Shown here one piece after another: positions 44,852 through 54,158 of a stretch of 64,000 nt of DNA. The position numbers were made by a program, and so were the translations under genes. Source of the DNA: Sediminitomix flava (lineage in GTDB: Bacteria > Bacteroidota > Bacteroidia > Cytophagales > Flammeovirgaceae); NCBI RefSeq assembly GCF_003149185.1, contig NZ_QGDO01000001.1, forward strand, positions 1,674,001 through 1,738,000, given 5' to 3'. Under the pieces are notes generated by a model that saw nothing but the letters and a program-made list of their open reading frames with translations, had not been told where the DNA came from and searched no databases. Numbering within the stretch: position 1 is the first letter of the stretch; every line of letters starts with the position of its first letter.

Positions 44852-46030
44852 ATGAACAAACAACTATTGCGCGAATTGAAAGCAAAACCAATGTACTCAT
44901 TTTTGGTATTGCTTTGCGTAGCATCTGCACTAGGATTTCAAGGGTGGAGAACCCTTTTTAATAACTTTGCGGTAAACGAAGTAGGTTTAGATGGACTGCA
45001 GATTGGTTCCATTCAGTCCTTTAGAGAAGTTCCTGGATTTCTAGCTCTCACTGCTATTTTTGTCTTACTTTTTATTCGGGAAGACCGTTTTGCATCAATT
45101 TCTACTTTCGTGATGGGTGTTGGTGTGATGCTAACAGGACTATTTCCATCTTTTGAAGGAATGATGGCTACTACATTTATAATGTCTGTTGGATTCCATT
45201 ACTTTGAGACAGCCAATCAATCTTTAAGTCTTCAGTATTTTGACAAGCAGCAAAGTCCATTTGTACTTGCCAATCTGAAAAGTGTCATGGCGATTACAAA
45301 TATCTCGGTCGGAGCCGTAATCTACTTTTTATCTAAATACACCAACTTCGAAAGCCTTTATCTTCTGATAGGTGGAGCGGTTCTTATTTTAGTGACTTGG
45401 GCATTTTTCAAAGACCCTGTAGATAAAACGATGATTCCGCAGCACAAGAAGATGATTCTGAAAAAGCGTTATTGGCTTTTTTATGTACTAAACCTTCTGA
45501 GTGGTGCTCGTAGACAAGTATTTGTTGTTTTTGCGGTTTTACTTCTAGTTGAAAAATATGAGTACAGCCTTCAAGAGATAAGTATTTTGTTTGTTGTAAA
45601 TAACATCATATCTATTTTCTTCAATCCTGTAATTGCTAAAATGATTAATCGATTTGGGGAGCGAAAAACGCTTTCATTCGAATATATTTCATTATCAATT
45701 ATATTCTTAGCTTATGCTTTTATTGAAAATAGATGGGTTGCTGGCGGATTGTATATTTTAGATCATGTCTTTTTCAATTTCTCAATAGCGATAAAAACCT
45801 ATTTCCAAAAGAATGCAGATCCAAAAGATATTGCTCCATCAATGGCTGTTGGTTTTACAATCAATCATATTGCTGCAGTATTTTTACCTGTACTTGGAGG
45901 CTATATGTGGTTACAAGATTGGAGAATACCATTCTTAGGTGCTTTCGGTCTGTGCCTGATTTCTCTTTTCTTTAGCCAGTTTGTAAAAGAAAAAACGCCT
46001 TCTCCAACACAAAAATTAGAGAAAGCGTAA
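44852..46030 (+). CDS. MFS transporter
   Basis: 392 residues with about 12 transmembrane segments and a central cytoplasmic loop rich in K/R (KKMILKKRYW). The first span region LGFQGWRTLFNNFAVNEVGLDGLQIG and a loop-2 segment fit the major facilitator superfamily. The C-terminus is polar. It is divergent from the giant repeat protein and convergent with the hydrolase-OsmC gene. Substrate cannot be told; a drug-efflux label would be a guess. Confidence 0.85.
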   Translation: MNKQLLRELKAKPMYSFLVLLCVASALGFQGWRTLFNNFAVNEVGLDGLQIGSIQSFREVPGFLALTAIFVLLFIREDRFASISTFVMGVGVMLTGLFPSFEGMMATTFIMSVGFHYFETANQSLSLQYFDKQQSPFVLANLKSVMAITNISVGAVIYFLSKYTNFESLYLLIGGAVLILVTWAFFKDPVDKTMIPQHKKMILKKRYWLFYVLNLLSGARRQVFVVFAVLLLVEKYEYSLQEISILFVVNNIISIFFNPVIAKMINRFGERKTLSFEYISLSIIFLAYAFIENRWVAGGLYILDHVFFNFSIAIKTYFQKNADPKDIAPSMAVGFTINHIAAVFLPVLGGYMWLQDWRIPFLGAFGLCLISLFFSQFVKEKTPSPTQKLEKA

Positions 46031-46044
46031 TTCATATTTAGAAA

Positions 46045-47259
46045 TTAAGATTTTAACTCGGTAATCACTTTTACAGGCTGTTCTAAGGTTTTATGAACAG
46101 GACATTTGTTCGCAATTTGAAGTAAGCGTTCTTTTTGCTCATCTGTTAGATTACCTTTTACCTCAATGACTCTTCTAAACTGATCAATTTTTCCATTGGA
46201 ACTATTTTCAGTATTAGAAGAGTCATCTGCATGTATTTTGTCATGTTCTAAATGAACATAGATATCCTCCACATCTAATTTTTTATGATCGGCATACATT
46301 TTTAATGTGATTGCCGTACAAGAGCCTAAACCTGCCATCACAAAGTCGTAAGGAGTCGGGCCATAATCTTTACCTCCCACACTTTCTGGCTCATCAGCCA
46401 AAATATAATGTTTTCCTACTTTGATCTGCGTCGCATATTTTTCAGTTCCTATGTGTGCTACTCCGTGAAGTGGATTATCTAATTTCTTATCTTCTGGAAA
46501 AGGGATATACCTTTTCGCCCAAGAACTAATCACCTCACCAACATAAAGCGAATCCGCAACTTTACTCAGAAGGTGGTCTGCACCATCTAATGAAATAAAA
46601 CTTTTGGGATGGAATGCTATATTATAAATCTCTGCCGCATTATTTATAGATACAGTCTGATCTTGCGGTGAATGCAAAATCAGAATTGCTTTTCGCAAAG
46701 ATTTCAAGACTGTTTCTAAGTCTCGATTTTCGAGGTCTTCAATAAACTGTTTTTGAATCGTGAAGGGACGTCCTCCGATATTAACTTCTGCAGATCCTTT
46801 CAAAATGATATTTTCTTCTTCATTTGCAAAAAGATGCTTTACATGAACAGGTTGAGAAGGTGCGCCAATAGTAGCCACAGCAGATACAGACGGAATTTTG
46901 TCTGCGATGTATAAAACTGCTGCGCCACCCAAAGAATGACCGACCAAAAGACTAGGAGCTTTGAAATTTTGCTTTAGAAAATCAGCCGCACTGATCAAGT
47001 CATCTAGATTATTGGAGAAATTCGTGTCTGCAAACTCTCCTTCACTTTCGCCAAGACCAGTGAAATCAAATCTTAAAACCCCAAATCCACTTGAAGCTAA
47101 TTGTCTACTGATATTTCGTACAGCAGATAAGTCTTTGTTACAAGTGAAGCAATGGGCAAATAATACAAATTCTTGGGCATCTTGATTAGGAGGGAGTTCT
47201 AAACGAGCAGCAATCTTTTGCCCGCTTTTCCCTGTGAAATGAATCTTTTTAGCATTCAT
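46045..47259 (-). CDS. Alpha/beta-hydrolase-OsmC fusion protein
   Basis: 404 residues. The N-terminal about 255 residues are an alpha/beta hydrolase with the nucleophile S109 in GHSLGGAA, an acid region HSPQDQT and the catalytic His in GADHLL. The C-terminal about 140 residues are an OsmC domain with the two peroxidatic cysteines, C314 (GLGSCTAIT) and C386 (NKCPVHKTL). Fusions of this kind are known and thought to act on oxidised or esterified lipids or peroxides. Only 39 bp separate it from a periplasmic-type protein upstream on the same strand. Confidence 0.93.
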   Translation of the reverse strand: MNAKKIHFTGKSGQKIAARLELPPNQDAQEFVLFAHCFTCNKDLSAVRNISRQLASSGFGVLRFDFTGLGESEGEFADTNFSNNLDDLISAADFLKQNFKAPSLLVGHSLGGAAVLYIADKIPSVSAVATIGAPSQPVHVKHLFANEEENIILKGSAEVNIGGRPFTIQKQFIEDLENRDLETVLKSLRKAILILHSPQDQTVSINNAAEIYNIAFHPKSFISLDGADHLLSKVADSLYVGEVISSWAKRYIPFPEDKKLDNPLHGVAHIGTEKYATQIKVGKHYILADEPESVGGKDYGPTPYDFVMAGLGSCTAITLKMYADHKKLDVEDIYVHLEHDKIHADDSSNTENSSNGKIDQFRRVIEVKGNLTDEQKERLLQIANKCPVHKTLEQPVKVITELKS

Positions 47260-47298
47260 CTTTTGATAGTTGAGTAGAAAGTAGTGGTATTATAAGGA

Positions 47299-47745
47299 TT
47301 AAGGTATTTCAATGATTGTAGCTTCTTTGATCATATAGTTCAAATGATCTACATCCGAATCATTAAGATGTAAAATTCCTTTGACTTGTATCACCTCATC
47401 TGGCGAGAATCTTTTAGGTTTCTTCTTAAAGTGAATTTCTGCTACGGTTTCAGGCCCTGCACCACCACAGAAAAAGCATGACGAATATGGATTTTGAGAA
47501 AGGATAATCATTTTATCTTCCCCCTCCACTTCAAAAGGCATTACAAAACCTGTAATCGTTACTTCGGTTTTGCTTGCTTTCAATAATTTCTTTCCGAAAA
47601 TAGGCTTCAGAAAATACTGATCCACCTCTTCAAAATAAACATCTTCAAATCTCACATCGGCTAGAATAGACCAACCTTCTACTTTTTGTCCAAAACTTAA
47701 CAATGACATAAAAAAGAGTGTGAAAATTAAGATTACTGACTTCAT
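47299..47745 (-). CDS. Exported protein with CFFCGGAGPE motif
   Basis: 148 residues from the ATG at 47745; the longer frame (47805) would put 20 residues before a clear signal peptide (MKSVILIFTLFFMSLLSFGQ), so the inner start is chosen. The mature protein is beta-rich and OB-like (TEVTITGFVMPFEVEGEDKMIILSQ) and carries the CFFCGGAGPE signature, plausible as a thiol or metal site. Related in layout to DUF3299-like periplasmic proteins. Function unknown. Likely co-transcribed with the hydrolase-OsmC gene. Confidence 0.7.
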   Translation of the reverse strand: MKSVILIFTLFFMSLLSFGQKVEGWSILADVRFEDVYFEEVDQYFLKPIFGKKLLKASKTEVTITGFVMPFEVEGEDKMIILSQNPYSSCFFCGGAGPETVAEIHFKKKPKRFSPDEVIQVKGILHLNDSDVDHLNYMIKEATIIEIP

Positions 47746-47888
47746 AGGATAATTTTCTTCATTTGAAATAAACTTTAAATGAAAAGAAAAATCTGCAGAT
47801 TGCAAAAAAAAGTGATTTGTAGCTAAAAATTTTCCAATTGATAATCAAGCTATAGTACAATATCACAGCAAAAAAAAGATAAAGGGGT

Positions 47889-47919
47889 TTGGAAAATAAA
47901 ATAGAACCCTATTTCTTTG
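47889..47919 (+). promoter_or_regulatory. Promoter of tRNA-Trp copy 1
   Basis: TTG (47889-47891), 20 bp, then TTTCTTTG (47912-47919), 37 bases before the tRNA. Confidence 0.5.
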
Positions 47920-47956
47920 CAACGCTTTCAGAGAGAAACACTGAGGAAAACATTAA

Positions 47957-48029
47957 ACGGGCGTAGCTCAGTTGGTAGAGCAGAGGTCTCCAAAACCTAA
48001 GGTCGTGAGTTCGAGTCTTACCGCCCGTG
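47957..48029 (+). tRNA. tRNA-Trp(CCA), copy 1
   Basis: 73 nt. Acceptor ACGGGCG pairs with CGCCCGT, anticodon loop CTCCAAA gives CCA, discriminator G. Confidence 0.94.
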
Positions 48030-48035
48030 CAAGAA

Positions 48036-48073
48036 AAACCCCTTCAATTTCGTTAATTGAAGGGGTTTGTTTT
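48036..48073 (+). terminator. Terminator of tRNA-Trp copy 1
   Basis: AAACCCCTTCAAT pairs perfectly with ATTGAAGGGGTTT (13 bp) around TTCGTTA, then GTTTTT. Confidence 0.92.
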
Positions 48074-48157
48074 TCAAACGAGAAAAAGTGCAAAAAAACT
48101 TCACAGGTTAACTAACTCTATTAAAGGGAATTAACTAAAATAATTCTTGATAAAGTT

Positions 48158-48187
48158 TTGATTATCTAAAGAGAGTTTATACTTTTG
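48158..48187 (+). promoter_or_regulatory. Promoter of tRNA-Trp copy 2 and the secE operon
   Basis: TTG (48158-48160), exactly 19 bp, then TACTTTTG (48180-48187), an exact TAnnTTTG match, 22 bases before the tRNA. Confidence 0.7.
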
Positions 48188-48209
48188 CACCTCCGAATCA
48201 GGGAAATAT

Positions 48210-48282
48210 ACGGGCGTAGCTCAGTTGGTAGAGCAGAGGTCTCCAAAACCTAAGGTCGTGAGTTCGAGTCTTACCGCCCGTG
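48210..48282 (+). tRNA. tRNA-Trp(CCA), copy 2
   Basis: Identical to copy 1, 253 bp downstream. No terminator follows, so it probably heads the secE-nusG-rpl transcript. Confidence 0.94.
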
Positions 48283-48387
48283 CAAATCAAGCCTAATAAA
48301 AGTTGGGTTTATTATAAAGTACTTTTTTTAAACTTATGCAAGAGAGGTTCTTTACAGAGCTTCTTTTTGTGTGTAAAAGCGAATATT

Positions 48388-48576
48388 ATGGCGGTAATGA
48401 AATTTATCAGAGAGTCAGTTAAAGAAATGAAAGAGAACGTAACTTGGTTACCATTCTCATCTGTTCAAGAACAGTCTCTTTTGGTGTTAGTAGCATCAAC
48501 AGTATTTGCGTTAGTTGTTTATGGTGTGGACATCGTTACAAGAGCTACACTAGAAAACATTTACGCATTGTTTTAA
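48388..48576 (+). CDS. secE: Preprotein translocase subunit SecE
   Basis: 62 residues from the ATG at 48388. The frame runs upstream into the tRNA, but those residues are unlike SecE. The short amphipathic part (FIRESVKEMKENVTWLP) and a single membrane span (LLVLVASTVFALVVYGVDIV) are the minimal SecE of the SecYEG channel. It lies before nusG, the usual order. Confidence 0.95.
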   Translation: MAVMKFIRESVKEMKENVTWLPFSSVQEQSLLVLVASTVFALVVYGVDIVTRATLENIYALF

Positions 48577-48609
48577 TAGTAAAACACTGAACCTCGTAAT
48601 ATATAAATC

Positions 48610-49182
48610 ATGAGTGAACTACAATGGTATGTAGTCCGTGCCGTAAGTGGGCAGGAGAAGAAAGTGAAGCAATACTTAGAGAAAGAAGTCGAAAACCAAG
48701 GTTTGACTGACTTTGTTACCGAAGTAATGGTTCCTACCGAGAAAGTATTCCAGATTCGTAAATCCAGAGATGGAAAAACGAAGAAAGTTGCGGTAGAACG
48801 AAACTTCTTCCCAGGGTATGTGATTGTGCAAGCCAACTTAACACATGGTGAGGTTCTTCACATGATAAACAGTGTTCCAGGTGTCATAGGTTTTCTGAAT
48901 GCGGATACAAAAGACCCTTCAGTGCTTCCAAAGCCTATGCGAGAGTCTGAAATTAACCGAATTCTTGGTAAAGTGGATGAGGCCGAGACGGAAGAGATCC
49001 AAATGGATGTCACATATTCCGTAGGAGAAGAAGTGAAGGTGATGGATGGTCCTTTCAATGGCTTTACTGGTACGGTTGAGGAAGTCTTCGAAGAGAAGAA
49101 AAAACTCAACGTTATGGTTAAAATTTTCGGGCGTAATGCGCCAGTGGAACTTGATTATAAACAAGTAGAAAAAGTAGATTAA
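48610..49182 (+). CDS. nusG: Transcription termination/antitermination factor NusG
   Basis: 190 residues. The NGN domain begins [19 protein letters not shown] and the C-terminal KOW motif reads [18 protein letters not shown]. It binds RNA polymerase and couples it to Rho or ribosomes. Four bases separate it from rplK. No insertion or truncation. Confidence 0.97.
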   Translation: MSELQWYVVRAVSGQEKKVKQYLEKEVENQGLTDFVTEVMVPTEKVFQIRKSRDGKTKKVAVERNFFPGYVIVQANLTHGEVLHMINSVPGVIGFLNADTKDPSVLPKPMRESEINRILGKVDEAETEEIQMDVTYSVGEEVKVMDGPFNGFTGTVEEVFEEKKKLNVMVKIFGRNAPVELDYKQVEKVD

Positions 49183-49186
49183 GAAG

Positions 49187-49630
49187 ATGGCTAAGGAAAT
49201 CACGGGTTACCTGAAATTGCAGATCAAAGGTGGTGCGGCAAACCCTTCACCTCCAGTAGGTCCAGCGCTAGGTTCGAAAGGACTTAACATCATGGACTTC
49301 TGTAAGCAATTCAACGCTAGAACCCAAGACAAAGCTGGTCAGCTCCTTCCAGTTCTAGTAACAATTTATGCAGATAAGTCTTTTGATTTTGTTATCAAGA
49401 CTCCTCCTGCAGCGAATTTGCTTTTGGAAGCAGCAAAGATCAAGAAAGGTTCTTCAGAGCCTAACCGTAATAAGGTTGCCTCAGTTTCTTGGGACCAAGT
49501 GCGTACTATCGCTGAAACAAAAATGCCTGACTTGAATGCATTTACTATTGAGTCAGCAATGAAAATGATCGCTGGTACAGCTCGTTCAATGGGTCTTACT
49601 GTTGAAGGAACAGCTCCTTGGGATAACTAA
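49187..49630 (+). CDS. rplK: 50S ribosomal protein L11
   Basis: 147 residues. [27 protein letters not shown] is the L11 signature, with the C-terminal GTARSMGL region. It forms the GTPase-associated centre with L10/L12. Confidence 0.98.
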   Translation: MAKEITGYLKLQIKGGAANPSPPVGPALGSKGLNIMDFCKQFNARTQDKAGQLLPVLVTIYADKSFDFVIKTPPAANLLLEAAKIKKGSSEPNRNKVASVSWDQVRTIAETKMPDLNAFTIESAMKMIAGTARSMGLTVEGTAPWDN

Positions 49631-49647
49631 AAACCAGAAACAGAAAA

Positions 49648-50337
49648 ATGGCAAAATTATCTAAGAACTATAAAGAAGCAATTTCAAAAGTAGATGCTGA
49701 AAAAGCATACACTCTTCCTGAAGCTTGTGCTTTGTTGAAAGAGATCTCTTTTGAAAAATTCGATGCTTCAGTTGACGTTGACGTGAGACTTGGCGTTGAT
49801 CCTCGTAAAGCGGATCAAATGGTAAGAGGTGTTGTTACACTTCCTCACGGCGTAGGTAAAGAAGTTAAGGTACTTGCACTGGTAACACCAGACAAGGAAG
49901 AAGAAGCAAAAGCTGCTGGGGCTGATTACGTAGGTTTGGACGACTACATCAAGAAAATTGAAGGTGGTTGGACTGACATCGACGTGATCATCACTATGCC
50001 AACTGTAATGGCAAAAATCGGTCGTTTAGGTCGTGTTTTAGGTCCTAGAGGATTGATGCCTAACCCTAAAGCGGGTACAGTGACAATGGATGTTGCTAAT
50101 GCTGTTAAAGAAGTGAAGGCTGGTAAAATTGACTTTAAAGTTGACAAAACTGGTATCATTCACACAAGCATCGGTAAAGTATCGTTCAGCGCAGACCAAT
50201 TGGCAGACAATGCTGCTGAGTTGATCAATACTCTTAACCGTTTGAAACCATCTGCTGCTAAAGGTACTTACTTCAAAAGTATCACTATCTCTAGCACAAT
50301 GGGTCCTGGAATCAAAGTTGAAAAAGCTTCTGTATAA
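49648..50337 (+). CDS. rplA: 50S ribosomal protein L1
   Basis: 229 residues. [28 protein letters not shown] is the L1 signature. L1 often represses its own L11-L1 mRNA in bacteria; such a site was not identified here. Confidence 0.98.
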   Translation: MAKLSKNYKEAISKVDAEKAYTLPEACALLKEISFEKFDASVDVDVRLGVDPRKADQMVRGVVTLPHGVGKEVKVLALVTPDKEEEAKAAGADYVGLDDYIKKIEGGWTDIDVIITMPTVMAKIGRLGRVLGPRGLMPNPKAGTVTMDVANAVKEVKAGKIDFKVDKTGIIHTSIGKVSFSADQLADNAAELINTLNRLKPSAAKGTYFKSITISSTMGPGIKVEKASV

Positions 50338-50346
50338 TTTATCATT

Positions 50347-50886
50347 ATGACAAAACAAGAAAAATTAAACCTTGTTGAAGAATTAAGCCAGAAGCTTGCA
50401 AACACTGAAAACTTCTACATCGTAGACGCTGGAACGATGACAGTAGCGGAGGTGAACAACTTCAGACAGGCTTGTTTCAACAAAGGTATCGAATACAGAG
50501 TAGTTAAAAATACTCTTATTGCTAAAGCATTGGAAGCATTGAACAATGATGTAGATTATGCTGACTTCAACGCTAACGTGTTGAAAGGCTTCTCTGGTAT
50601 CATGTTCTCTGAAGCAGGAAACACTCCTGCTAAGGTTTTGAAAGAAGTACACAAAGGTGCTGCTAAAGACCGTCAACTTCCTGCTTTGAAAGGTGCATCT
50701 ATTGACTCAACACTATTCATTGGTGCTGATCAACTAGAAACACTAAGCAACATCAAATCGAAAAACGAGCTTATCGGCGACGTTATCGGTTTGCTTCAGT
50801 CTCCTGCGAAAAATGTTATCTCTGCGCTTAAGAGCGGTCAAGATACAATCGCTGGTGTACTTAAAACTTTGGAAGAAAGAGCTTAA
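50347..50886 (+). CDS. rplJ: 50S ribosomal protein L10
   Basis: 179 residues with the L10 core (YRVVKNTLIAKAL) and a C-terminal helix binding L7/L12. Nine bases separate it from rplA, so there is no room for a long L10-autoregulation leader before it. Confidence 0.96.
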   Translation: MTKQEKLNLVEELSQKLANTENFYIVDAGTMTVAEVNNFRQACFNKGIEYRVVKNTLIAKALEALNNDVDYADFNANVLKGFSGIMFSEAGNTPAKVLKEVHKGAAKDRQLPALKGASIDSTLFIGADQLETLSNIKSKNELIGDVIGLLQSPAKNVISALKSGQDTIAGVLKTLEERA

Positions 50887-51020
50887 TTTTAGCTTTTTCA
50901 ACCAAACCCTAAGTGGAATGTTACGCAAGTCAAAAGGCTTCAATAATACTTTTGATTCAGTTGCTTCCCATATATTTATTGAAAATTATTGGATTAAGAC
51001 TTTATTAAATTTCTATTAAA

Positions 51021-51398
51021 ATGGCAGAATTGAAAGAATTCGCAGAACAATTGGTTAACTTGACAGTAAAAGAAGTTCAAGAATTAGCTGAAATCCTTAA
51101 AGAAGAGTATGGTATCGAGCCTGCAGCTGCTGCTGCTCCAGTAATGGTTGCTGGTGGTGCTGAAGGTGGTGCTGCTGCTGAGGAGAAAACTGAATTCGAC
51201 GTTATCTTGAAATCTGCAGGTGCTGCTAAATTGAAAGTAGTTAAAGCATTGAAATCTCTTGCAGGTCTTGGCTTGAAAGAAGCTAAAGAATTGGCTGATA
51301 GCGCTCCAGCTCCAATCAAAGAGGGTATCTCTAAAGATGAAGCTGAAAGCCTTAAAGCTGAGCTTGAGAAAGAAGGTGCTGAAATCGAGATCAAGTAA
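51021..51398 (+). CDS. rplL: 50S ribosomal protein L7/L12
   Basis: 125 residues: N-terminal dimer helices, an Ala/Gly hinge ([16 protein letters not shown]) and the C-terminal factor-binding domain ([22 protein letters not shown]). The 134-bp gap before it holds a TCAAAAG/CTTTTGA hairpin (50930-50955) and may contain its own promoter, in keeping with the need for more L12 copies. A strong terminator closes the operon; no rpoB follows. Confidence 0.98.
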   Translation: MAELKEFAEQLVNLTVKEVQELAEILKEEYGIEPAAAAAPVMVAGGAEGGAAAEEKTEFDVILKSAGAAKLKVVKALKSLAGLGLKEAKELADSAPAPIKEGISKDEAESLKAELEKEGAEIEIK

Positions 51399-51424
51399 TT
51401 TCGTTTCAACGATATATATAAAGA

Positions 51425-51453
51425 AGGGCTGTCCATTCGGACAGCCTTTTTTT
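51425..51453 (+). terminator. Terminator behind rplL
   Basis: GGCTGTCC pairs with GGACAGCC around ATTC, then T7; it is GC-rich and tight, so a strong stop. Confidence 0.93.
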
Positions 51454-51527
51454 GTACCCTATATTTTCATTCGATCACTTTTTTTGCATATTGTTTAGTA
51501 TTGACAGACCATTAAGATACTAGCCCT

Positions 51528-52670
51528 TTGAAAAAGCGATTTTTATACTTTCTGAAGAATTATAAATATACTGTACACCTCACTTTATTCTTAATTACCT
51601 TATGCTGTAGTATTGCTGCAGGAATAGAGTGGTCGACTACTAAACTTGTCCTATTTTCAGAAATAACCGCTCATGACCTAAACTTAGGTTTACAATACGC
51701 CATTAGTTTTCTAGGCATTCTCACAGTACATGAGTTTGGACATTACCTTACCGCTAGATATTACAAACTAGACGTATCCTTACCCTATTATATTCCCTTC
51801 TGGATTCCTATCGGACCAAGTCTTGGTACCATGGGTGCTTTTATCAGCATAAATAGTCCTATGAGATCTAAGAAAGAGTTTTTTGATGTAGGTATAGCAG
51901 GACCATTGGCTGGTTTTATTGCCGCTCTAGGAGTTCTTATTTATGGCTTCACACATCTACCTCCTCCTGAATATATTTTTTCTATTCATCCAGAGTATAA
52001 ACAATGGGGTTATAATTATGCTCAACACGCCTATGATGTACTACCTGAAGGAGCAAACTTTAAAATTGGAGAAAACCTTCTTTTCAAACTTATGACAAAT
52101 TGGCTAGTTGACGACTTGCAATCTATGCCTAATGCTCATGAGCTAATGCATTACCCATTTCTGATGGCTGGATACTTGGCTTGTTTCTTTACTTCTCTAA
52201 ATCTTTTACCAATAGGCCAACTTGATGGAGGGCATATCTTGTATGGTGTATTTGGATATAAAAAAGCTAAGAATGTATCTTTCGTCTTATTTCTTGCCTT
52301 TGTATTCTATGCAGGTCTAGGGCTCTTCAATTTCACTGATTTTACTTCTCTAGCAGAACTTCCATATATCGCGATTTATATAGGCTTCTTATACCTAATA
52401 TTTGAGAAAATAGCGAAGAAGGATAAAGTTAAAGTATGGGCATATGTATTCTCTATGTTTACATTACAGTTAATTTCTAGTTCATTCTTTGGCATAGAAG
52501 GCTACTCTGGCTGGCTTCTTTTTACTTTTTTACTTGGACGAGTTTTAGGAGTAACACATCCTCCTGCTCTTTATGAAGAAGACTTAGGTTTAGGACGAAA
52601 AATATTAGCATTTATATCCTTAGTTGTATTTATTCTATGTGCTACACCAAGTCCATTTATATTCGAATAA
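51528..52670 (+). CDS. Site-2-protease (M50) family membrane metalloprotease
   Basis: 380 residues from a TTG start at 51528 (no ATG fits the first span). About seven or eight membrane segments. The zinc site is HEFGH (H68, E69, H72) with the distal ligand D233 in QLDGGHILYG. There is no PDZ domain, so it belongs to the compact S2P group rather than RseP. It would cut membrane proteins within the bilayer. It occupies the place where rpoB usually follows rplL. Substrate unknown. Confidence 0.88.
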   Translation: MKKRFLYFLKNYKYTVHLTLFLITLCCSIAAGIEWSTTKLVLFSEITAHDLNLGLQYAISFLGILTVHEFGHYLTARYYKLDVSLPYYIPFWIPIGPSLGTMGAFISINSPMRSKKEFFDVGIAGPLAGFIAALGVLIYGFTHLPPPEYIFSIHPEYKQWGYNYAQHAYDVLPEGANFKIGENLLFKLMTNWLVDDLQSMPNAHELMHYPFLMAGYLACFFTSLNLLPIGQLDGGHILYGVFGYKKAKNVSFVLFLAFVFYAGLGLFNFTDFTSLAELPYIAIYIGFLYLIFEKIAKKDKVKVWAYVFSMFTLQLISSSFFGIEGYSGWLLFTFLLGRVLGVTHPPALYEEDLGLGRKILAFISLVVFILCATPSPFIFE

Positions 52671-52778
52671 GATCTTGAATACCTATTGATTAGGGAGATT
52701 ATCAATCTAAAGATTCTTAATAAATACATAACTTCAATTATTTCAAGGAGATGTATTTAATTTCTGAATAAAGATCCC

Positions 52779-52786
52779 TATATTTG
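52779..52786 (+). promoter_or_regulatory. -7 element upstream of rplS
   Basis: TATATTTG is an exact TAnnTTTG match, 36 bases before the rplS ATG. No clear -33 TTG was found. Confidence 0.5.
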
Positions 52787-52822
52787 CAGACTGAATTTTG
52801 AATGTATTAAAAATACGATACA

Positions 52823-53173
52823 ATGGATTTATTAAAAAGAGTTGAGCAGGACTTCAACGCTCAAAGAGCGGATCGTCCTGAATTCGGCGCTGGTGATACG
52901 ATCAACGTACACGTAAGAATTAAAGAGGGTAACAAAGAAAGAGTTCAGCAATTCCAAGGAACTGTTATCCAAAGAAGAAACAAAGGCACTAACGGAGAGA
53001 CTTTCACAGTAAGAAAAATCTCTAACGGTGTTGGTGTTGAAAGAATTTTCCCTTTGATCTCTCCTGCTATCGATAAAATCGAAGTATTGAGAAAAGGTAA
53101 AGTTAGAAGAGCTAGACTATTCTACCTTAGAGGTCGTATGGGTAAAGCTGCTAAAATTAGAGAGAAGCGCTAG
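52823..53173 (+). CDS. rplS: 50S ribosomal protein L19
   Basis: 116 residues. [29 protein letters not shown] and the basic C-terminus [22 protein letters not shown] are L19. It stands alone here, without trmD or rimM, which accompany it in many phyla but usually not in this group. Confidence 0.97.
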   Translation: MDLLKRVEQDFNAQRADRPEFGAGDTINVHVRIKEGNKERVQQFQGTVIQRRNKGTNGETFTVRKISNGVGVERIFPLISPAIDKIEVLRKGKVRRARLFYLRGRMGKAAKIREKR

Positions 53174-53231
53174 TCGCCAACCTTTAATAGCTTTACAAAT
53201 TAGACCTACCTTAATAGGTTTAAGAAATATC

Positions 53232-53269
53232 ACAGCCGACATGCAACAGCTTGTCGGCTGTTATTTTTT
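53232..53269 (+). terminator. Terminator of rplS
   Basis: ACAGCCGACA pairs with TGTCGGCTGT (10 bp) around TGCAACAGCT, followed by TATTTTTT. Confidence 0.9.
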
Positions 53270-53285
53270 AGATTAAAATAGCAAG

Positions 53286-54065
53286 ATGTACCAGATAGAT
53301 TTACCAGAAGGAAAAAAGGTGTATTTCGCCTCAGATTTCCATTTAGGAAGTCCTTCATTTGAAGAAAGTCGTAAGAGAGAAGACCTAATAGTCGAATGGT
53401 TGGAAGAAGTGAGAAAAGACGCTGCTCATATCTTTCTGATTGGGGATATTTTTGACTTTTGGTTCGAATTTAAAACTGTAATTCCAAAAGGTTTTATTCG
53501 ATTTCAAGGTAAACTTGCTGAAATCACGGATTCTGGAATTCCTGTAACTATTTTCACAGGAAATCATGATATGTGGCTTTTTGACTATTTTCCTACCGAA
53601 CTTGGCGTTCAACTCCTGAGAGAACCTACTGATTTCAAAATTGGAAATCATCAGTTCCATATAGGACATGGAGATGGACTTGGTCCTGGTGACTACACTT
53701 ATAAGATTCTTAAAAAGATTTTTGCCAATAAGATATGCCAATGGCTATTCGGTTTTTTACATCCAAATATCGGTATTGGAATTGCTACAGCTTGGTCACA
53801 AAGTAGCAGAAAGAAGAATCACTTTAAAGACGAAGGCTTTGTAGCAAAAGAACGAGAGTGGATTTGGACATACTGCACAGAAGAAGAAGCGAAGAAACAC
53901 CATGACTTCTATGTTTTTGGGCACAGACATTTGCCTTTAGATTTAGAAGTAAATGAAAGTGCTAAATACCTCAATACAGGAGCTTGGTTTAGTGATAATA
54001 GCTTTGGTGTATATGATGGCACAGATTTACATCTCGAGTTCTACAAAAAAGAATTAATCAAATAG
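53286..54065 (+). CDS. lpxH: UDP-2,3-diacylglucosamine diphosphatase (LpxH-like)
   Basis: 259 residues, calcineurin-type metallophosphoesterase. Metal motifs in order: SDFHLG (D17, H19), IGDIFDFW, GNHDMW, GHGDG and GHRH. IFDFWFEF and the GDxxN-W combination match LpxH of Bacteroidota, which splits UDP-2,3-diacylglucosamine to lipid X in lipid A synthesis. Other lpx genes are not in the window, so the substrate is by family. Convergent with ahcY across a long terminator. Confidence 0.88.
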   Translation: MYQIDLPEGKKVYFASDFHLGSPSFEESRKREDLIVEWLEEVRKDAAHIFLIGDIFDFWFEFKTVIPKGFIRFQGKLAEITDSGIPVTIFTGNHDMWLFDYFPTELGVQLLREPTDFKIGNHQFHIGHGDGLGPGDYTYKILKKIFANKICQWLFGFLHPNIGIGIATAWSQSSRKKNHFKDEGFVAKEREWIWTYCTEEEAKKHHDFYVFGHRHLPLDLEVNESAKYLNTGAWFSDNSFGVYDGTDLHLEFYKKELIK

Positions 54066-54087
54066 ATTTGTCTTTTCGAAATAGAAT

Positions 54088-54136
54088 AAGCCCTTCTTAA
54101 AAACAGAAAAACCCTTCCTGTTTCCAAGAAGGGCTT
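54088..54136. terminator. Bidirectional terminator between lpxH and ahcY
   Basis: AAGCCCTTCTT pairs with AAGAAGGGCTT (11 bp), with a nested AAACAG/CTGTTT stem inside. Confidence 0.85.
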
Positions 54137-54158
54137 TGTGTTATCATAAAATATATGA

